DNA from: Fontivita pretiosa
GTDB lineage: Bacteria; Planctomycetota; Phycisphaerae; Tepidisphaerales; Tepidisphaeraceae
DNA length: 64,000 bases
Direction: 5' to 3'
Assembly (NCBI RefSeq): GCF_050410795.1
Contig: NZ_CP191258.1
Coordinates: 3,596,001 to 3,660,000, forward strand
The notes beneath the pieces are model-generated. The model saw only the letters and a list, made by a program, of their open reading frames with translations, was not told the DNA's origin and did not search any database. Shown here one piece after another: positions 18,264 to 27,730 of the stretch. A program made the translations under genes and the position numbers. How positions within the stretch are numbered: position 1 is the first letter of the stretch; the number at the start of each line of letters is the position of its first letter.

Positions 18264-19355
18264 TCAGCACGCTTCGGCTACCATGTCGCCTACCTGTGTG
18301 GTCGAAAAGCCCATTTTCCCGGCGGCCTGGCTCTTCATCTTCGGCGTGACTTTCATGATGCCGGCCTCGATGCGCGTGCCCGCCTCCACCAGTTTGGGGT
18401 CATTGCGGTTCACGCCGGTTTCGCGCAGCAGCATGGCCATGGCGGCGATGGCGGCGATGGGGTTGATCACGTTCTGCCCGGTGTACTTAGGCGCGCTGCC
18501 GCCCATCGGTTCGTACATGCTCACGCCCCTGGGGTTGATGTTTCCTCCCGCCGCCACACCCAGCCCGCCCTGTATCACTGCCGCCAGGTCCGTGATGATG
18601 TCCCCGAAAATGTTGTCCGTCACGATTACGTCGTAGAACTCGGGATTCTTGACGAACCACATGCACGCCGCGTCCACATGGTTGTAGTCGCGCTTGATGT
18701 CGGGGTATTCCTTCTGGCCGATTTCGTTGAACGCTCGCCACCAGGTATCGCCGGCATAGGTCAGCACATTGGTCTTGTGCACCAGGGTAAGCTGCTTCTT
18801 CTTGTTTCGCCGGCGGGTCAGGTCGAAGGCGTAGCGGATTGTCCGCTCGACTCCGAATCGCGTCGTGCAGTTGATCTGCGTGGAGACCTCGGCCGGCGTG
18901 CCCTTGTACTGAAAGCCGCCCATGCCGCTGTAGATCCCCTCGGTGTTCTCGCGCACAACGATAAAGTCGATGTCCTCGGGCCTCTTGTCTTTCAGAGGCG
19001 TTTCCACGCCCGGGTAAAGCTTCACAGGGCGGAGATTGATGTACTGGTCCAGCTCGAATCTCAGCCGCAGCAGCAGCCCTTTTTCCAGGATGCCCGGGGC
19101 GATTTTCGGATGCCCAACAGCACCCAGGTAAATCGCGTCGTAAGTCCGCAGTTGCGCGATCTCCTCGTCATGAATCACCGGAATGGTGGGCTTGTTCGGG
19201 TCACCGCCAGCGGCAAGGTAACGTTCCCCGCTGACGTTGAATTCAGTCAACTCGTATTCAAAGCCAACCTTTTTCGCGACGGCTTTGAGGACCTTGAGTC
19301 CCTCGGCCACCACTTCCGGCCCCGTGCCGTCGCCCGCGATCACCGCAATCCGCAT
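18264..19355 (-). CDS. 3-isopropylmalate dehydrogenase-like (isocitrate/isopropylmalate dehydrogenase family)
   Basis: A 363-residue NAD-linked beta-decarboxylating dehydrogenase. Family motifs: IAGDGTGPEVV at the N-terminus, LLRLRFELDQYINLRPVKLYPG and VVRENTEGIYSG in the substrate region, NIFGDIITDLAA for metal binding, and GGSAPKYTGQNVINPIAAI for the nucleotide. The LRLRFELD pattern favours isopropylmalate over isocitrate (leucine synthesis), but tartrate-dehydrogenase-like members share it. No leuA, leuC or leuD is nearby. Its placement beside sdhB and near fumC leaves a TCA-cycle isocitrate role possible. Confidence 0.8.
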   Translation of the reverse strand: MRIAVIAGDGTGPEVVAEGLKVLKAVAKKVGFEYELTEFNVSGERYLAAGGDPNKPTIPVIHDEEIAQLRTYDAIYLGAVGHPKIAPGILEKGLLLRLRFELDQYINLRPVKLYPGVETPLKDKRPEDIDFIVVRENTEGIYSGMGGFQYKGTPAEVSTQINCTTRFGVERTIRYAFDLTRRRNKKKQLTLVHKTNVLTYAGDTWWRAFNEIGQKEYPDIKRDYNHVDAACMWFVKNPEFYDVIVTDNIFGDIITDLAAVIQGGLGVAAGGNINPRGVSMYEPMGGSAPKYTGQNVINPIAAIAAMAMLLRETGVNRNDPKLVEAGTRIEAGIMKVTPKMKSQAAGKMGFSTTQVGDMVAEAC

Positions 19356-19533
19356 GTCTGATTGCCTTTCAGTGCTGTGGAAAAAAGCCCCGTTGAATAA
19401 ACCGGCGGGCTAGTCTATCGCTCGCCGGACGCGGGGCAAGGGCCTCCAAATGGATCGATCTCTTGATTCATTCCTCCTTTTCGTGCAGACTTCCCGAGCC
19501 TTGGTTAACTACCGCAATCCAGGAACTACCACC

Positions 19534-20709
19534 ATGCCCAGCAACGACAGCTACGCGCCGGATCCGAAAATGAAGTTCACATTTGGCCTGTGGACGGTTG
19601 GCAACCCCGGACGCGATCCGTTCGGTCTGCCGACGCGCACCACGCTCACGCCCGTGCAGATCGTCGAAATGCTCGGGGAAGTAGGCGCATACGGTGTGAA
19701 CTTCCATGACAACGACCTGATTCCCATCGACGCCACGCCCGCCGAAGCAGAACGAATCAAACGAGACTTCAAAAAGGCGCTGAAGGATAACGGGCTGGTC
19801 GTGTCGATGGCGACGACGAACCTGTTCGCCGACCCGGTGTTCAAGGACGGCGCGTTCACCAGCAACAACGCCCGCATCCGCGCCTATGCCATCCAGAAAA
19901 CCATGCGCGCCATGGAGCTGGGGGCCGAGATGGGGGCCAAAATCTACGTGTTCTGGGGCGGACGCGAGGGCGTCGAGACCGACGCGGTCAGGAATCCCGT
20001 CGATGCCATCAAACGCTTCCGCGAGGCGATCAACTTCCTGTGCGAGTATTCCATCCAGCAGAAGTTCGGCTACAAGTTCGCCTTCGAGGCCAAGCCCAAC
20101 GAGCCGCGCGGGCATATCTATTTTGCCGTTACCGGATCGTACCTGGCCCTGATCCCCACACTGGATCACCCGGAAATGTGCGGCGTGAATCCCGAAGTGG
20201 CACACGAGCACATGGCGGGGCTGGATTTCGTGCACCACGTGGCGCAGGCGATCGAGCTGGGCAAGCTGTTCCACATCGACCTGAACGATCAGGAATTCGG
20301 GCGATACGACCAGGACTTCCGCTTCGGCAGCGCCAACCTCAAGCATGCCTTTTTCCTGGTCAAGCTGCTGGAGGACCACAAATACAACGGCCCGCGGCAC
20401 TTCGACTCGCACGCCTACCGGCAGAGCGATTACGAAGACGTGAAGGAATTCGCCCGCGGCAGCATGCGGACCTACATGATCCTCAAGGAGAAGGCCGCCC
20501 GCTGGAACGCCGACAAGGAGATCCAGGCACTCCTGCGCGAGATCAACGTCGAGGACCAGTCGCTGAGCAAGCTGACCAGAAAGTTCAGCGCCGGCAACGC
20601 CCGCAAGCTGCTGGATGCGCGGCTCGACCGCATCGAGCTTGCCAAGGCACGGCTTCCGTATGAGCGGCTGGATCAGCTCACCATGGAAATCCTGATGGGC
20701 GTGCGGTAA
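19534..20709 (+). CDS. xylA: Xylose isomerase
   Basis: A 391-residue TIM-barrel D-xylose isomerase of the shorter, actinobacterial-type class. Visible: GAYGVNFHDNDLIP with the catalytic His, FWGGREGVE, AFEAKPNEPRGHIY with a metal-binding Glu, and HIDLNDQEFGRYDQDFRFG with metal-binding Asp residues. It converts D-xylose to D-xylulose and acts on D-glucose in many homologues. The ATG at 19534 has AGGAA about ten bases upstream; an earlier in-frame start at 19450 adds a non-conserved extension. No xylulokinase is adjacent; the FGGY kinase at 54074 is glycerol-kinase-like. Confidence 0.95.
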   Translation: MPSNDSYAPDPKMKFTFGLWTVGNPGRDPFGLPTRTTLTPVQIVEMLGEVGAYGVNFHDNDLIPIDATPAEAERIKRDFKKALKDNGLVVSMATTNLFADPVFKDGAFTSNNARIRAYAIQKTMRAMELGAEMGAKIYVFWGGREGVETDAVRNPVDAIKRFREAINFLCEYSIQQKFGYKFAFEAKPNEPRGHIYFAVTGSYLALIPTLDHPEMCGVNPEVAHEHMAGLDFVHHVAQAIELGKLFHIDLNDQEFGRYDQDFRFGSANLKHAFFLVKLLEDHKYNGPRHFDSHAYRQSDYEDVKEFARGSMRTYMILKEKAARWNADKEIQALLREINVEDQSLSKLTRKFSAGNARKLLDARLDRIELAKARLPYERLDQLTMEILMGVR

Positions 20710-20833
20710 CGGCGTACCGCGCGCCCAGCACTTGCGCGTTCCTCGGGCGGGATTCGCCCCGATTGCGGGACTCTGCAACATGAGCCGCAGCTCCCGTGGC
20801 GCCGCCTATAACCTTTCTGAAGCGGGATGGTCC

Positions 20834-21664
20834 ATGCGACAGGGCGCAGCGGTCATGGCGGTGATGGTCGGGCTGGTGGGGCTGGCGTGCGGTTGCGCCA
20901 GCAAGCGCGTGGTGGTGCGCGTCTATGACGCCGAAACGCTGCAACCGATCCGCGGCGCGCTCGTCACCGCAGATTATCCCCACGTCTACGCGATTGACCT
21001 GTTTGTGCCTCGACAAACCCAGAGCCTCACCGACGCCGACGGCATTGCCAGACTTCGCGTGCGAAAATGGCGGCAGGCCGCGCGGATCTCGGCCAGCGCC
21101 GAAGGCTACCTGCCTCATGTTCCGCGTCTGGCGCTTCTGACGCTGCCTGAGCTTCGCCAGGAGCTTCGCCGCCAGCAGCAGCAGAAACTTCCCCCGGATG
21201 TGGTCGAGCTGGAGTTGTATCGCCAGCCCTGGCCGACGGTGACGATCGTGGTGCCGGCCGGCTATCGCGGGGCGGTGCCGATCCGATGGATTCGCAGACC
21301 CGGCTTTTCGCATCCATCGGGCGCGCGGCAGTTCGTGTACCACTTTGTACCCCCCGAGCCAGTCGAGATGACGCTGGCCCCACCGCTGCATCTGGTGCGG
21401 CATACCGATTACGACGCCTGCTACGACGATGGCACGCCGCTGCGGTCGGCCAGTTCGATCCGGGCCCGCGAGACGGCCACGGGATCGCGATACAAGCCGG
21501 TTTCGCCCGACGAGCCAGCCTGGCGGATGGCGGCCATCACGCATGATCTGACCGATCTCACCGGCGTGGTCTATGCGGTGGGCACTGCGGAGCAGGCCCG
21601 GGAGGTCGGCCAGCAGGTGCGCGCCAGCTTGCCTCAGCCGCAAACCCAGCCGCAACGCCCGTAA
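20834..21664 (+). CDS. Predicted lipoprotein of unknown function
   Basis: A 276-residue protein whose signal ends in a lipobox (GLACGC), so it is probably lipid-anchored. Residues about 28-75 look like a carboxypeptidase-regulatory/transthyretin-like beta-sandwich (VVVRVYDAETLQPIRGALVTAD ending with a DADGIARLRV turn). The rest is not recognised; it has several Pro/Val-rich beta segments and ends in a Gln/Pro-rich tail. The ATG at 20834 is chosen because it starts the signal peptide; the upstream extension from 20732 is not protein-like. Convergent with fumC. Confidence 0.65.
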   Translation: MRQGAAVMAVMVGLVGLACGCASKRVVVRVYDAETLQPIRGALVTADYPHVYAIDLFVPRQTQSLTDADGIARLRVRKWRQAARISASAEGYLPHVPRLALLTLPELRQELRRQQQQKLPPDVVELELYRQPWPTVTIVVPAGYRGAVPIRWIRRPGFSHPSGARQFVYHFVPPEPVEMTLAPPLHLVRHTDYDACYDDGTPLRSASSIRARETATGSRYKPVSPDEPAWRMAAITHDLTDLTGVVYAVGTAEQAREVGQQVRASLPQPQTQPQRP

Positions 21665-21711
21665 CCCCACAGGCGGCGCAGCTGCGACCGGTGGCCGATC
21701 ATGCGGATTGC

Positions 21712-23133
21712 TCAACCACCGCCGCTGCCGATCCAGTCCGCCTGTGGCTCGGTCATCCGCCGCGGATCCAGCGCCCGGTTCAGCGTCGCCTCGTCCAGAA
21801 TCTTCCGTTGACGCGCCACCTCGCGAACCGTTCGCCCCGTGGCCAGGCTCTCTTTGGCGATCTCGGCGGCCTGGTCGTATCCGATCAGAGGCACCAGACT
21901 CGTGCACATCGCCAGGCTCTGTTCGACCAGCGATTCGCAGCGCTGGCGGTTGGCCTGGATGCCGGCGACGCAGCGGTCGGCGAACACCCGCGCCGCGCGA
22001 CTGAGCAGCTCGATCGACTGAAGCAGGTTGTACGCCATCACCGGCATCATCACATTCAGCTCGAACGTGCTGCCCAGCGCGCTGCCGGACAGCCCGATTG
22101 TCGCGTCATTGCCGACCACCTGCGCGCACACCTGCAAAACCATCTCGCTCATGACCGGATTGACCTTCCCGGGCATGATCGAGCTGCCCGGCTGTGTCGC
22201 GGGAATCGTGATCTCCCCGATCCCGCACCGCGGGCCGCTGGCCAGCCAGCGGATGTCGTTGGCGATCTTCGTCATCGAGATCGCGATCGTCCTGAGTTGC
22301 CCGGAGGCTTCGACGATCGCGTCCTTGGCCGCCTGCGCTTCGAAGTGATTCTGCGCCTCGACGAATTCGATGCCGGTTTTGCTCGCGATGATCGCGATGG
22401 CCTGCCTGGCAAAATCGGGATGAGAGTTGATGCCGGTTCCGACGGCGGTTCCCCCCAGCGGCAGCTCGCGCAGCGCCCGGATCGCCTTTTGTGCCCGCAT
22501 CGCGCCCAGTCTCGCCTGGGCCGCGTAACCGCTGATCTCCTGTCCCAGTCGAATGGGGGTGGCGTCCTGAAGGTGGGTTCGCCCGATCTTCACCACGTCG
22601 TCGAACTCCGCGGCCTTGCGACTCAGCGTCTGCTCCAGATGCTCCAGTGCCGGCACCAGCGCCTCGCGCATCGCCACCGCCGCACTGACGTGCATCGCCG
22701 TCGGGATCACGTCGTTGGAGCTTTGCTGCATGTTCACGTGATCGTTGGGATGCACCGGCTCCTTGCCGCCGCGCCTGCCCGTGGCGATCTCGTTGGCGCG
22801 CGACGCGATCACCTCGTTGGTGTTCATGTTCGTCGAGGTGCCGCTGCCGGTCTGAAAAATGTCCACAACAAAGTGCGCATCGAGCTTGCCGTCGATCACC
22901 TCCTGCGCCGCCTGCTGGATCAACTCGCGCCGACGCGCGTCCAGCAGACCCAGCCTGTGGCTGACTTCGGCGCAGGCCCACTTGATCAGGCCCATCGCGG
23001 CGATGAAACGCCGGGGAAACCGCAGGTCTGAAATCGGGAAGTTCTCCACCGCCCGTGCTGTCTGCGCTCCGTAATACGCATCAGCCGGCACGCGCATTTC
23101 GCCCATCGAGTCACGTTCGATTCGTTCCGACAT
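21712..23133 (-). CDS. fumC: Fumarate hydratase class II
   Basis: A 473-residue member of the fumarase/aspartase superfamily. It has MRVPADAYYGAQTARAVENF, TGSGTSTNMNTNEVIA, HPNDHVNMQQSSNDVIPTAMH, GRTHLQDATPIRLGQE and the superfamily signature GSSIMPGKVNP. It hydrates fumarate to malate in the TCA cycle. Start at 23133: an AAGGAG Shine-Dalgarno lies seven bases upstream, and the longer frame to 23202 lacks one. Confidence 0.95.
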   Translation of the reverse strand: MSERIERDSMGEMRVPADAYYGAQTARAVENFPISDLRFPRRFIAAMGLIKWACAEVSHRLGLLDARRRELIQQAAQEVIDGKLDAHFVVDIFQTGSGTSTNMNTNEVIASRANEIATGRRGGKEPVHPNDHVNMQQSSNDVIPTAMHVSAAVAMREALVPALEHLEQTLSRKAAEFDDVVKIGRTHLQDATPIRLGQEISGYAAQARLGAMRAQKAIRALRELPLGGTAVGTGINSHPDFARQAIAIIASKTGIEFVEAQNHFEAQAAKDAIVEASGQLRTIAISMTKIANDIRWLASGPRCGIGEITIPATQPGSSIMPGKVNPVMSEMVLQVCAQVVGNDATIGLSGSALGSTFELNVMMPVMAYNLLQSIELLSRAARVFADRCVAGIQANRQRCESLVEQSLAMCTSLVPLIGYDQAAEIAKESLATGRTVREVARQRKILDEATLNRALDPRRMTEPQADWIGSGGG

Positions 23134-23241
23134 GGCATACTCCTTGGCAGCAGTGTCGATTGTACCGCCTCGTTGGGAGAAGCAGCTACGACGTTTGGGC
23201 ACTGCATCGTCCGAGACTCGCCCCCGCCCCGCGTGGTGGAT

Positions 23242-25512
23242 TCATCTGACTGTCTCGCGGTACGGCCGGCCGGAGCGGAACAGGGCGATGCGCTGGCGAA
23301 TCTGCTCGGCGGCGGGGTGCTGTGGATCGGGAATCAGCCGCAAAGCCGCCTCGGCGGTTGCGATGGCCTGGTCAAACTGCCCGGCCTCGGCGTAGGCGAC
23401 TGCCAGCGTGTCCAGCGTATTGGGGTCCTGATGATCGGACAGTTGCACCGCCTGCTGCGCCAGCCGCACCGCCTCGGCGCCGTTGCGCGTCGCGTCCTGC
23501 GGCGCTGTGGCCAGGATCCACGCCAGGTTGTTCAGCAACCCCACGCTCTGCGGCGCCAGCGCCAAAGCGGCGCGGGTCTGCGCCGCGGCCTGGGGATAAC
23601 GCCCCAGTTGTGTCAGGGCCAGGGCCAGTTCTGCGGCGATCGTCGCATCCTGCGGCCGCAGCCTGCTCGCCTGGCTCAAGTGCTCGACCTGCAATTCCAA
23701 AGCCCCGACATCTCTGGCGAATCGCGCGATGTTCAGATGCGCATTGACCCGAAGCGGCGTAAGCTGCATCGATCGCTGAAGGTGCTGCTGGCCCTGCGCG
23801 GTCTGCCCGGCCGCCACCAGCATCGTGCCCAGTAGCGCCTCAAGCTCCGCATCACGCGGGATTCGTCCGATGGCATCGGACAGCACCTGCATCGCCCGCG
23901 GTCGCTGCCCCAGCATCCACAGCCCGCGGGCGTAGTTCAACGCCGCCGCCGGCAATTGCCCGGCCACCTCCCACGCCCGGCGGTACTGCTCGACCGCTTC
24001 GGCTAGCCGCCCCTTCTTTTCCAGCACCATGCCCAGGCTGGTGCGGCTGATGCCGGAGTTGGGATGCCGTTCCAACGACCGACGCAGATGCATCTCCGCA
24101 TCGTCCAGCATCCCGGCGCCAAGCTCGTATACACCCAGGTTCCTCAGGGCCACGCTGCTGTGCGGCTGCTTGCTGACCGCGTCCTGCCACAGCGCCAGCG
24201 GCGTTCGGTAGTCGTGGTTGCGGCGATAGGTCATCACGCCAAGCACCACCGCGGCGATGAGACTCAGGACAGTCACCGCTCCCGATGCCGGTCGCGGCCA
24301 GGTGTCGCTTTGTTCATCCTCCGGGCTGCCGGCGAGTCGCGCGATCAGTCGGTACAAGCCGAGCACTCCAACGCTCAGCACGGCGATCAGCGGCAGATAC
24401 ATGCGATACTCGGCGATGACCTCGGTGGGCATGGCCAGGATGCTCGACGAAGGCGCCAGCACCATGAAGAACATTGCTCCGGGCAGTCCCGAGGGACTTT
24501 TGCGGACCACCGCCCACAGCGTCAGCACCCCCAGCACGATCACCACCGCCGCCCACGGCGCGTACTCGGCGAATCGGCGCAGCACCGGCACGTCGATGTT
24601 CGCCCAGCCGTGATACAGGATCAGCGGCCATGGCCGCAGGCACAGGATCAGGTAGTGGACGATGACCTTCATCTGGGTCTTGAGGTAATCCAGCGCGGTG
24701 AGGTTGGGGAAATTGAACGCGACATCCGGCCCGTGCGGTTTGAACCACAGCAGCACTGCCAGAGGAATCCAGGTTGCGAAAAGGGCCAGGTAGAACCAGC
24801 GTCGGCGGCGCAGGGCATCGGCGAACGAAGCTGAAAGCAGCGTGCGATCGTACAGCAGCACCAGCAACGGCGCCGAGGCCATCGGTTCCTTGCTGAACAG
24901 CCCCAGCAGACACGCGAGCACCGCCAGCGCCAGCCACGCGGCGCCTCGGCGGGGGGGCGGATCCGGCGAGCTGCCGCGGATGAAGCAATACAGCGTCAGC
25001 AGGTAAAACAGCCCCATCAGCGATTCGGCGCGCTGGGAGATGTACGTGACGGCCGAGGTGGTCAACGGATGCACGACCCAAAGCAAGGCGATCAAGCCGG
25101 CGAGCAGATCCTGGGCGGCGGCGAAGCGGTCGCGCAGGATCGGCAGGCGCAGTGTCCGCCGCACAACCCCGAACAGGGTCACGCCCGCCAGCAGATGCAC
25201 CACCACATTGAACAGGTGGTATCCCCAGGGGTCGGCGCCATGGAGGCGATGGCTCAGGGCCATGCTGAACATGGCGACGGGCCGGCCGGTGAGGGTCGTC
25301 CACGGCGGCCCGAGCAGGCTTGTCTTCGTCGGCCAGAGGCTGGTGATGTCCGGGTTGGTCAGGATGTTTCGCGTGTCGTCCAGGACGAACGCGCCGCGGA
25401 GGCTGTTGCTGTACGCCGCGGCGCCGGCCAGCACGATCAGCACCGGCCAGACAAACCTGCCTGAGGCTCGCGAGCCGCGGCTGGTCAGTTGCTCGGTGTG
25501 TGACTCACTCAT
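23242..25512 (-). CDS. Polytopic membrane protein with C-terminal TPR domain (GT-C/TMTC-like)
   Basis: A 756-residue protein. Residues about 18-430 hold roughly ten or more hydrophobic segments, with a luminal/periplasmic loop after the first (SLRGAFVLDDTRNILTNPDI). The motif YISQRAESLMGLFYLLTLYCFIRG is typical of bacterial TMTC-like/GT-C proteins. Residues about 440-745 are TPR repeats (for example LRNLGVYELGAGMLDDAEMHLRRSLE). The D-D pair in the first loop is where GT-C transferases place catalytic acidic residues, so an O-glycosylation role is possible but not shown. It lies 78 bp downstream of the aldo/keto reductase on the same strand. Confidence 0.78.
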   Translation of the reverse strand: MSESHTEQLTSRGSRASGRFVWPVLIVLAGAAAYSNSLRGAFVLDDTRNILTNPDITSLWPTKTSLLGPPWTTLTGRPVAMFSMALSHRLHGADPWGYHLFNVVVHLLAGVTLFGVVRRTLRLPILRDRFAAAQDLLAGLIALLWVVHPLTTSAVTYISQRAESLMGLFYLLTLYCFIRGSSPDPPPRRGAAWLALAVLACLLGLFSKEPMASAPLLVLLYDRTLLSASFADALRRRRWFYLALFATWIPLAVLLWFKPHGPDVAFNFPNLTALDYLKTQMKVIVHYLILCLRPWPLILYHGWANIDVPVLRRFAEYAPWAAVVIVLGVLTLWAVVRKSPSGLPGAMFFMVLAPSSSILAMPTEVIAEYRMYLPLIAVLSVGVLGLYRLIARLAGSPEDEQSDTWPRPASGAVTVLSLIAAVVLGVMTYRRNHDYRTPLALWQDAVSKQPHSSVALRNLGVYELGAGMLDDAEMHLRRSLERHPNSGISRTSLGMVLEKKGRLAEAVEQYRRAWEVAGQLPAAALNYARGLWMLGQRPRAMQVLSDAIGRIPRDAELEALLGTMLVAAGQTAQGQQHLQRSMQLTPLRVNAHLNIARFARDVGALELQVEHLSQASRLRPQDATIAAELALALTQLGRYPQAAAQTRAALALAPQSVGLLNNLAWILATAPQDATRNGAEAVRLAQQAVQLSDHQDPNTLDTLAVAYAEAGQFDQAIATAEAALRLIPDPQHPAAEQIRQRIALFRSGRPYRETVR

Positions 25513-25590
25513 CGGCAGCGCAGCTCAAACAGAAACCCATGCCAACACTCGCCCTGAGATGCTCGAATCACGCGGCTGATCAGCTCCGCT

Positions 25591-26793
25591 TTATTCTGGC
25601 GATTCTGACTGGCTGATCCGCTTGACCGCATCCCCGCCGATCAGCGCGTGCAGCTCGCGGAGGATGGCGACGATCCGCCCGGCCTGCGGCAGGTGCGACA
25701 GCGCCTGGCGCATCGCCGGCTCGTCGATTTCCGCGGCGTTTCGCCCGGGGAACCAGTGCCCGCCATTGCCCAGAAGGTTATATCGCATCTTCGCGTAGCC
25801 GGTCATGTCATACGCCGCCACCAGGTTCCGCAGCCACAGGATGATCGGCAGGTTGATCTGTCCGGGGGTCGATTCCCAGGGCGGCAGATCCATGTTGAAC
25901 GGATCCCGCAGGTCCGGCTCGACGGCGTTGTCGTAGGCATCGCGCAGGCGCTGGAGGATCGGCTCAAGGATCTGATCGGCGCGCGGCAGCAGCTCCATCG
26001 CTTGAAGATGCAGGTCAAAGTCTGTCGGGCGGGCGGCGCCGATGCTCAGCGTGTGGACCTGCGGGCGGCTGAGGCAGAACAGGTCGTTGAACACGATCGG
26101 ATGCAGCGGGCGTGTCAGCTCGACGAGTTTGCCCGGCGGGTCGTAGAGCTTGCCGCCCTTGTCCGAGGGGCTGATGATGAACACGCCCATGTCGCGGCGT
26201 GTGGCCTCCTCGATCGCCGGCCAGTTGCGCTGGAAGATGTAGTACCAGTGGAGATTGACGTAATCGAATCCGCCGTCGGCTTCGTGACGGATGCAGGTGA
26301 GGATGTCGTTCAGCGGCGCGTGGGTGGAGAAGCCGACGTGCCGCACCAGCCCGCGTCGCTGGAGCCTGCGTGCGGCCGCCAGGCAGCCGCCCGGACGAAG
26401 CGACTGCTCGACGAGCTGCGCGTTGTTGATGCCGTGGATCGCCAGCAGATCGACGTAATCAAGCCCCAGCCGCGAGAGCGAATCTTCAAAGTTGCGCGTG
26501 AACTCATCCGGATTCTCGCTGGGGGCGATCTTGGTCTGGACGATCAGACTCTGCCGCGGCAGCCGGGGCAGGATCAGCCCCAGTTGGCGTTCGGATGATC
26601 CGTATCCGCGGGCGGTTTCGATGTGATTGATGCCCAGGTCGATGGCGCGTCGGATCGTGGCCTCGAGGTTCGCCTGATTCTCCGGGGGCACCTGGCTCAG
26701 CGGCAGGTCCTGCCACTTGTACTGATACCGCATCCCACCGCAGGAAAAGACCGGCATCGACAGGTTGGTCCGGCCGAAACGACGATAGATCAT
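25591..26793 (-). CDS. Aldo/keto reductase family protein
   Basis: A 400-residue protein with an N-terminal aldo/keto reductase barrel (about residues 1-270): MIYRRFGRTNLSMP, catalytic Tyr in ETARGYGSSE, Lys in IVQTKIAP, His in LLAIHGINN. A C-terminal segment of about 120 residues has no obvious iron-sulfur cysteines, unlike some larger relatives. Substrate unknown. Start at 26793 (MIYRR) is preferred; codons at 26802 and 26958 are in frame but upstream of the fold. Divergent from the rhomboid gene. Confidence 0.85.
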   Translation of the reverse strand: MIYRRFGRTNLSMPVFSCGGMRYQYKWQDLPLSQVPPENQANLEATIRRAIDLGINHIETARGYGSSERQLGLILPRLPRQSLIVQTKIAPSENPDEFTRNFEDSLSRLGLDYVDLLAIHGINNAQLVEQSLRPGGCLAAARRLQRRGLVRHVGFSTHAPLNDILTCIRHEADGGFDYVNLHWYYIFQRNWPAIEEATRRDMGVFIISPSDKGGKLYDPPGKLVELTRPLHPIVFNDLFCLSRPQVHTLSIGAARPTDFDLHLQAMELLPRADQILEPILQRLRDAYDNAVEPDLRDPFNMDLPPWESTPGQINLPIILWLRNLVAAYDMTGYAKMRYNLLGNGGHWFPGRNAAEIDEPAMRQALSHLPQAGRIVAILRELHALIGGDAVKRISQSESPE

Positions 26794-26948
26794 GCCGGTC
26801 ATGGTGCGGCAATCCGGGCCATGCGTCAACGCATTGCCGACGGCCGTGCCGCATGCGGGCGCGCTGCCGGTGGTATCAGGCGGGCTGATCGCGGGACAAT
26901 ACGGATCGGACGATGTACAATCCGCCGCGCCAGGAACGGCACACGAAC

Positions 26949-27662
26949 ATGATTCCATTGAAGGATACGATCCACGCCCGAGAGTTTCCCTTCGTCAACA
27001 CGCTGCTGATCGCGCTGAACGTCGTCGCGTTCCTGCTGGAGGTTCGGCTGGGGCCGGCGGAGGCGCAGAAGCTGGTGTTTCGCCTGGGCGTCGTGCCGAT
27101 CGAGGTGATCCAGGTCGGCGGATACGACGAATACGTGACGCTGATCACGTCGATGTTCCTGCACGCCGGCTGGTTTCATCTGTTCAGCAACATGCTGGCG
27201 TTGTACATCTTCGGGGACAACGTGGAGGACCGGATGGGGCCGGTGCGGTACCTGCTGTTTTACCTGCTGTGTGGGATAGCGGCTGGGCTGACGCACATCT
27301 ATTTCAACCCGATGTCGCAGATTCCCAGCGTCGGGGCCAGCGGGGCGATCGCGGGAGTGCTGGGGGCGTACCTGGTGCTGTATCCCGGCGCGCGGGTCAT
27401 CACGCTGGTGCCGGTCTTCTTCATGCCATGGCTGATCGAGCTGCCGGCGGTGGTGTATCTGGGCATGTGGTTCCTTTCGCAACTGTTCAACGGCGTGGCG
27501 GAGGTGGTGTTGGCGACGTCGCAGTCGCAGGGAGGCGTGGCCTGGTGGGCACATGCCGGCGGATTTGTCGCCGGCGCGGTGCTGGTGCCGCTGTTCCTCA
27601 AGCCGGCGCCGCGGATTCGCCGGCGCCGTCCGGCGTTCGCCGACGAGTACTATCCATGGTAG
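26949..27662 (+). CDS. Rhomboid-family intramembrane serine protease
   Basis: A 237-residue polytopic protein with six or seven membrane helices and the rhomboid hallmarks: HLFSNM with Asn81, GASGAIAG with nucleophile Ser131, and HAGGF with His202, so the dyad is intact. Rhomboids cleave transmembrane substrates. A large loop between helices five and six and a basic C-terminal tail (RIRRRRP) are present. The ATG at 26949 precedes MIPLKDT; upstream in-frame codons add little. Followed 68 bp later by another membrane-anchored protease gene. Confidence 0.93.
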   Translation: MIPLKDTIHAREFPFVNTLLIALNVVAFLLEVRLGPAEAQKLVFRLGVVPIEVIQVGGYDEYVTLITSMFLHAGWFHLFSNMLALYIFGDNVEDRMGPVRYLLFYLLCGIAAGLTHIYFNPMSQIPSVGASGAIAGVLGAYLVLYPGARVITLVPVFFMPWLIELPAVVYLGMWFLSQLFNGVAEVVLATSQSQGGVAWWAHAGGFVAGAVLVPLFLKPAPRIRRRRPAFADEYYPW

Positions 27663-27730
27663 ACCGATCGCAGGGCATGGTCGCCGGTTTGCCGCAGGCA
27701 AACTCGAATTACGGCGCGGGGTAATCCATC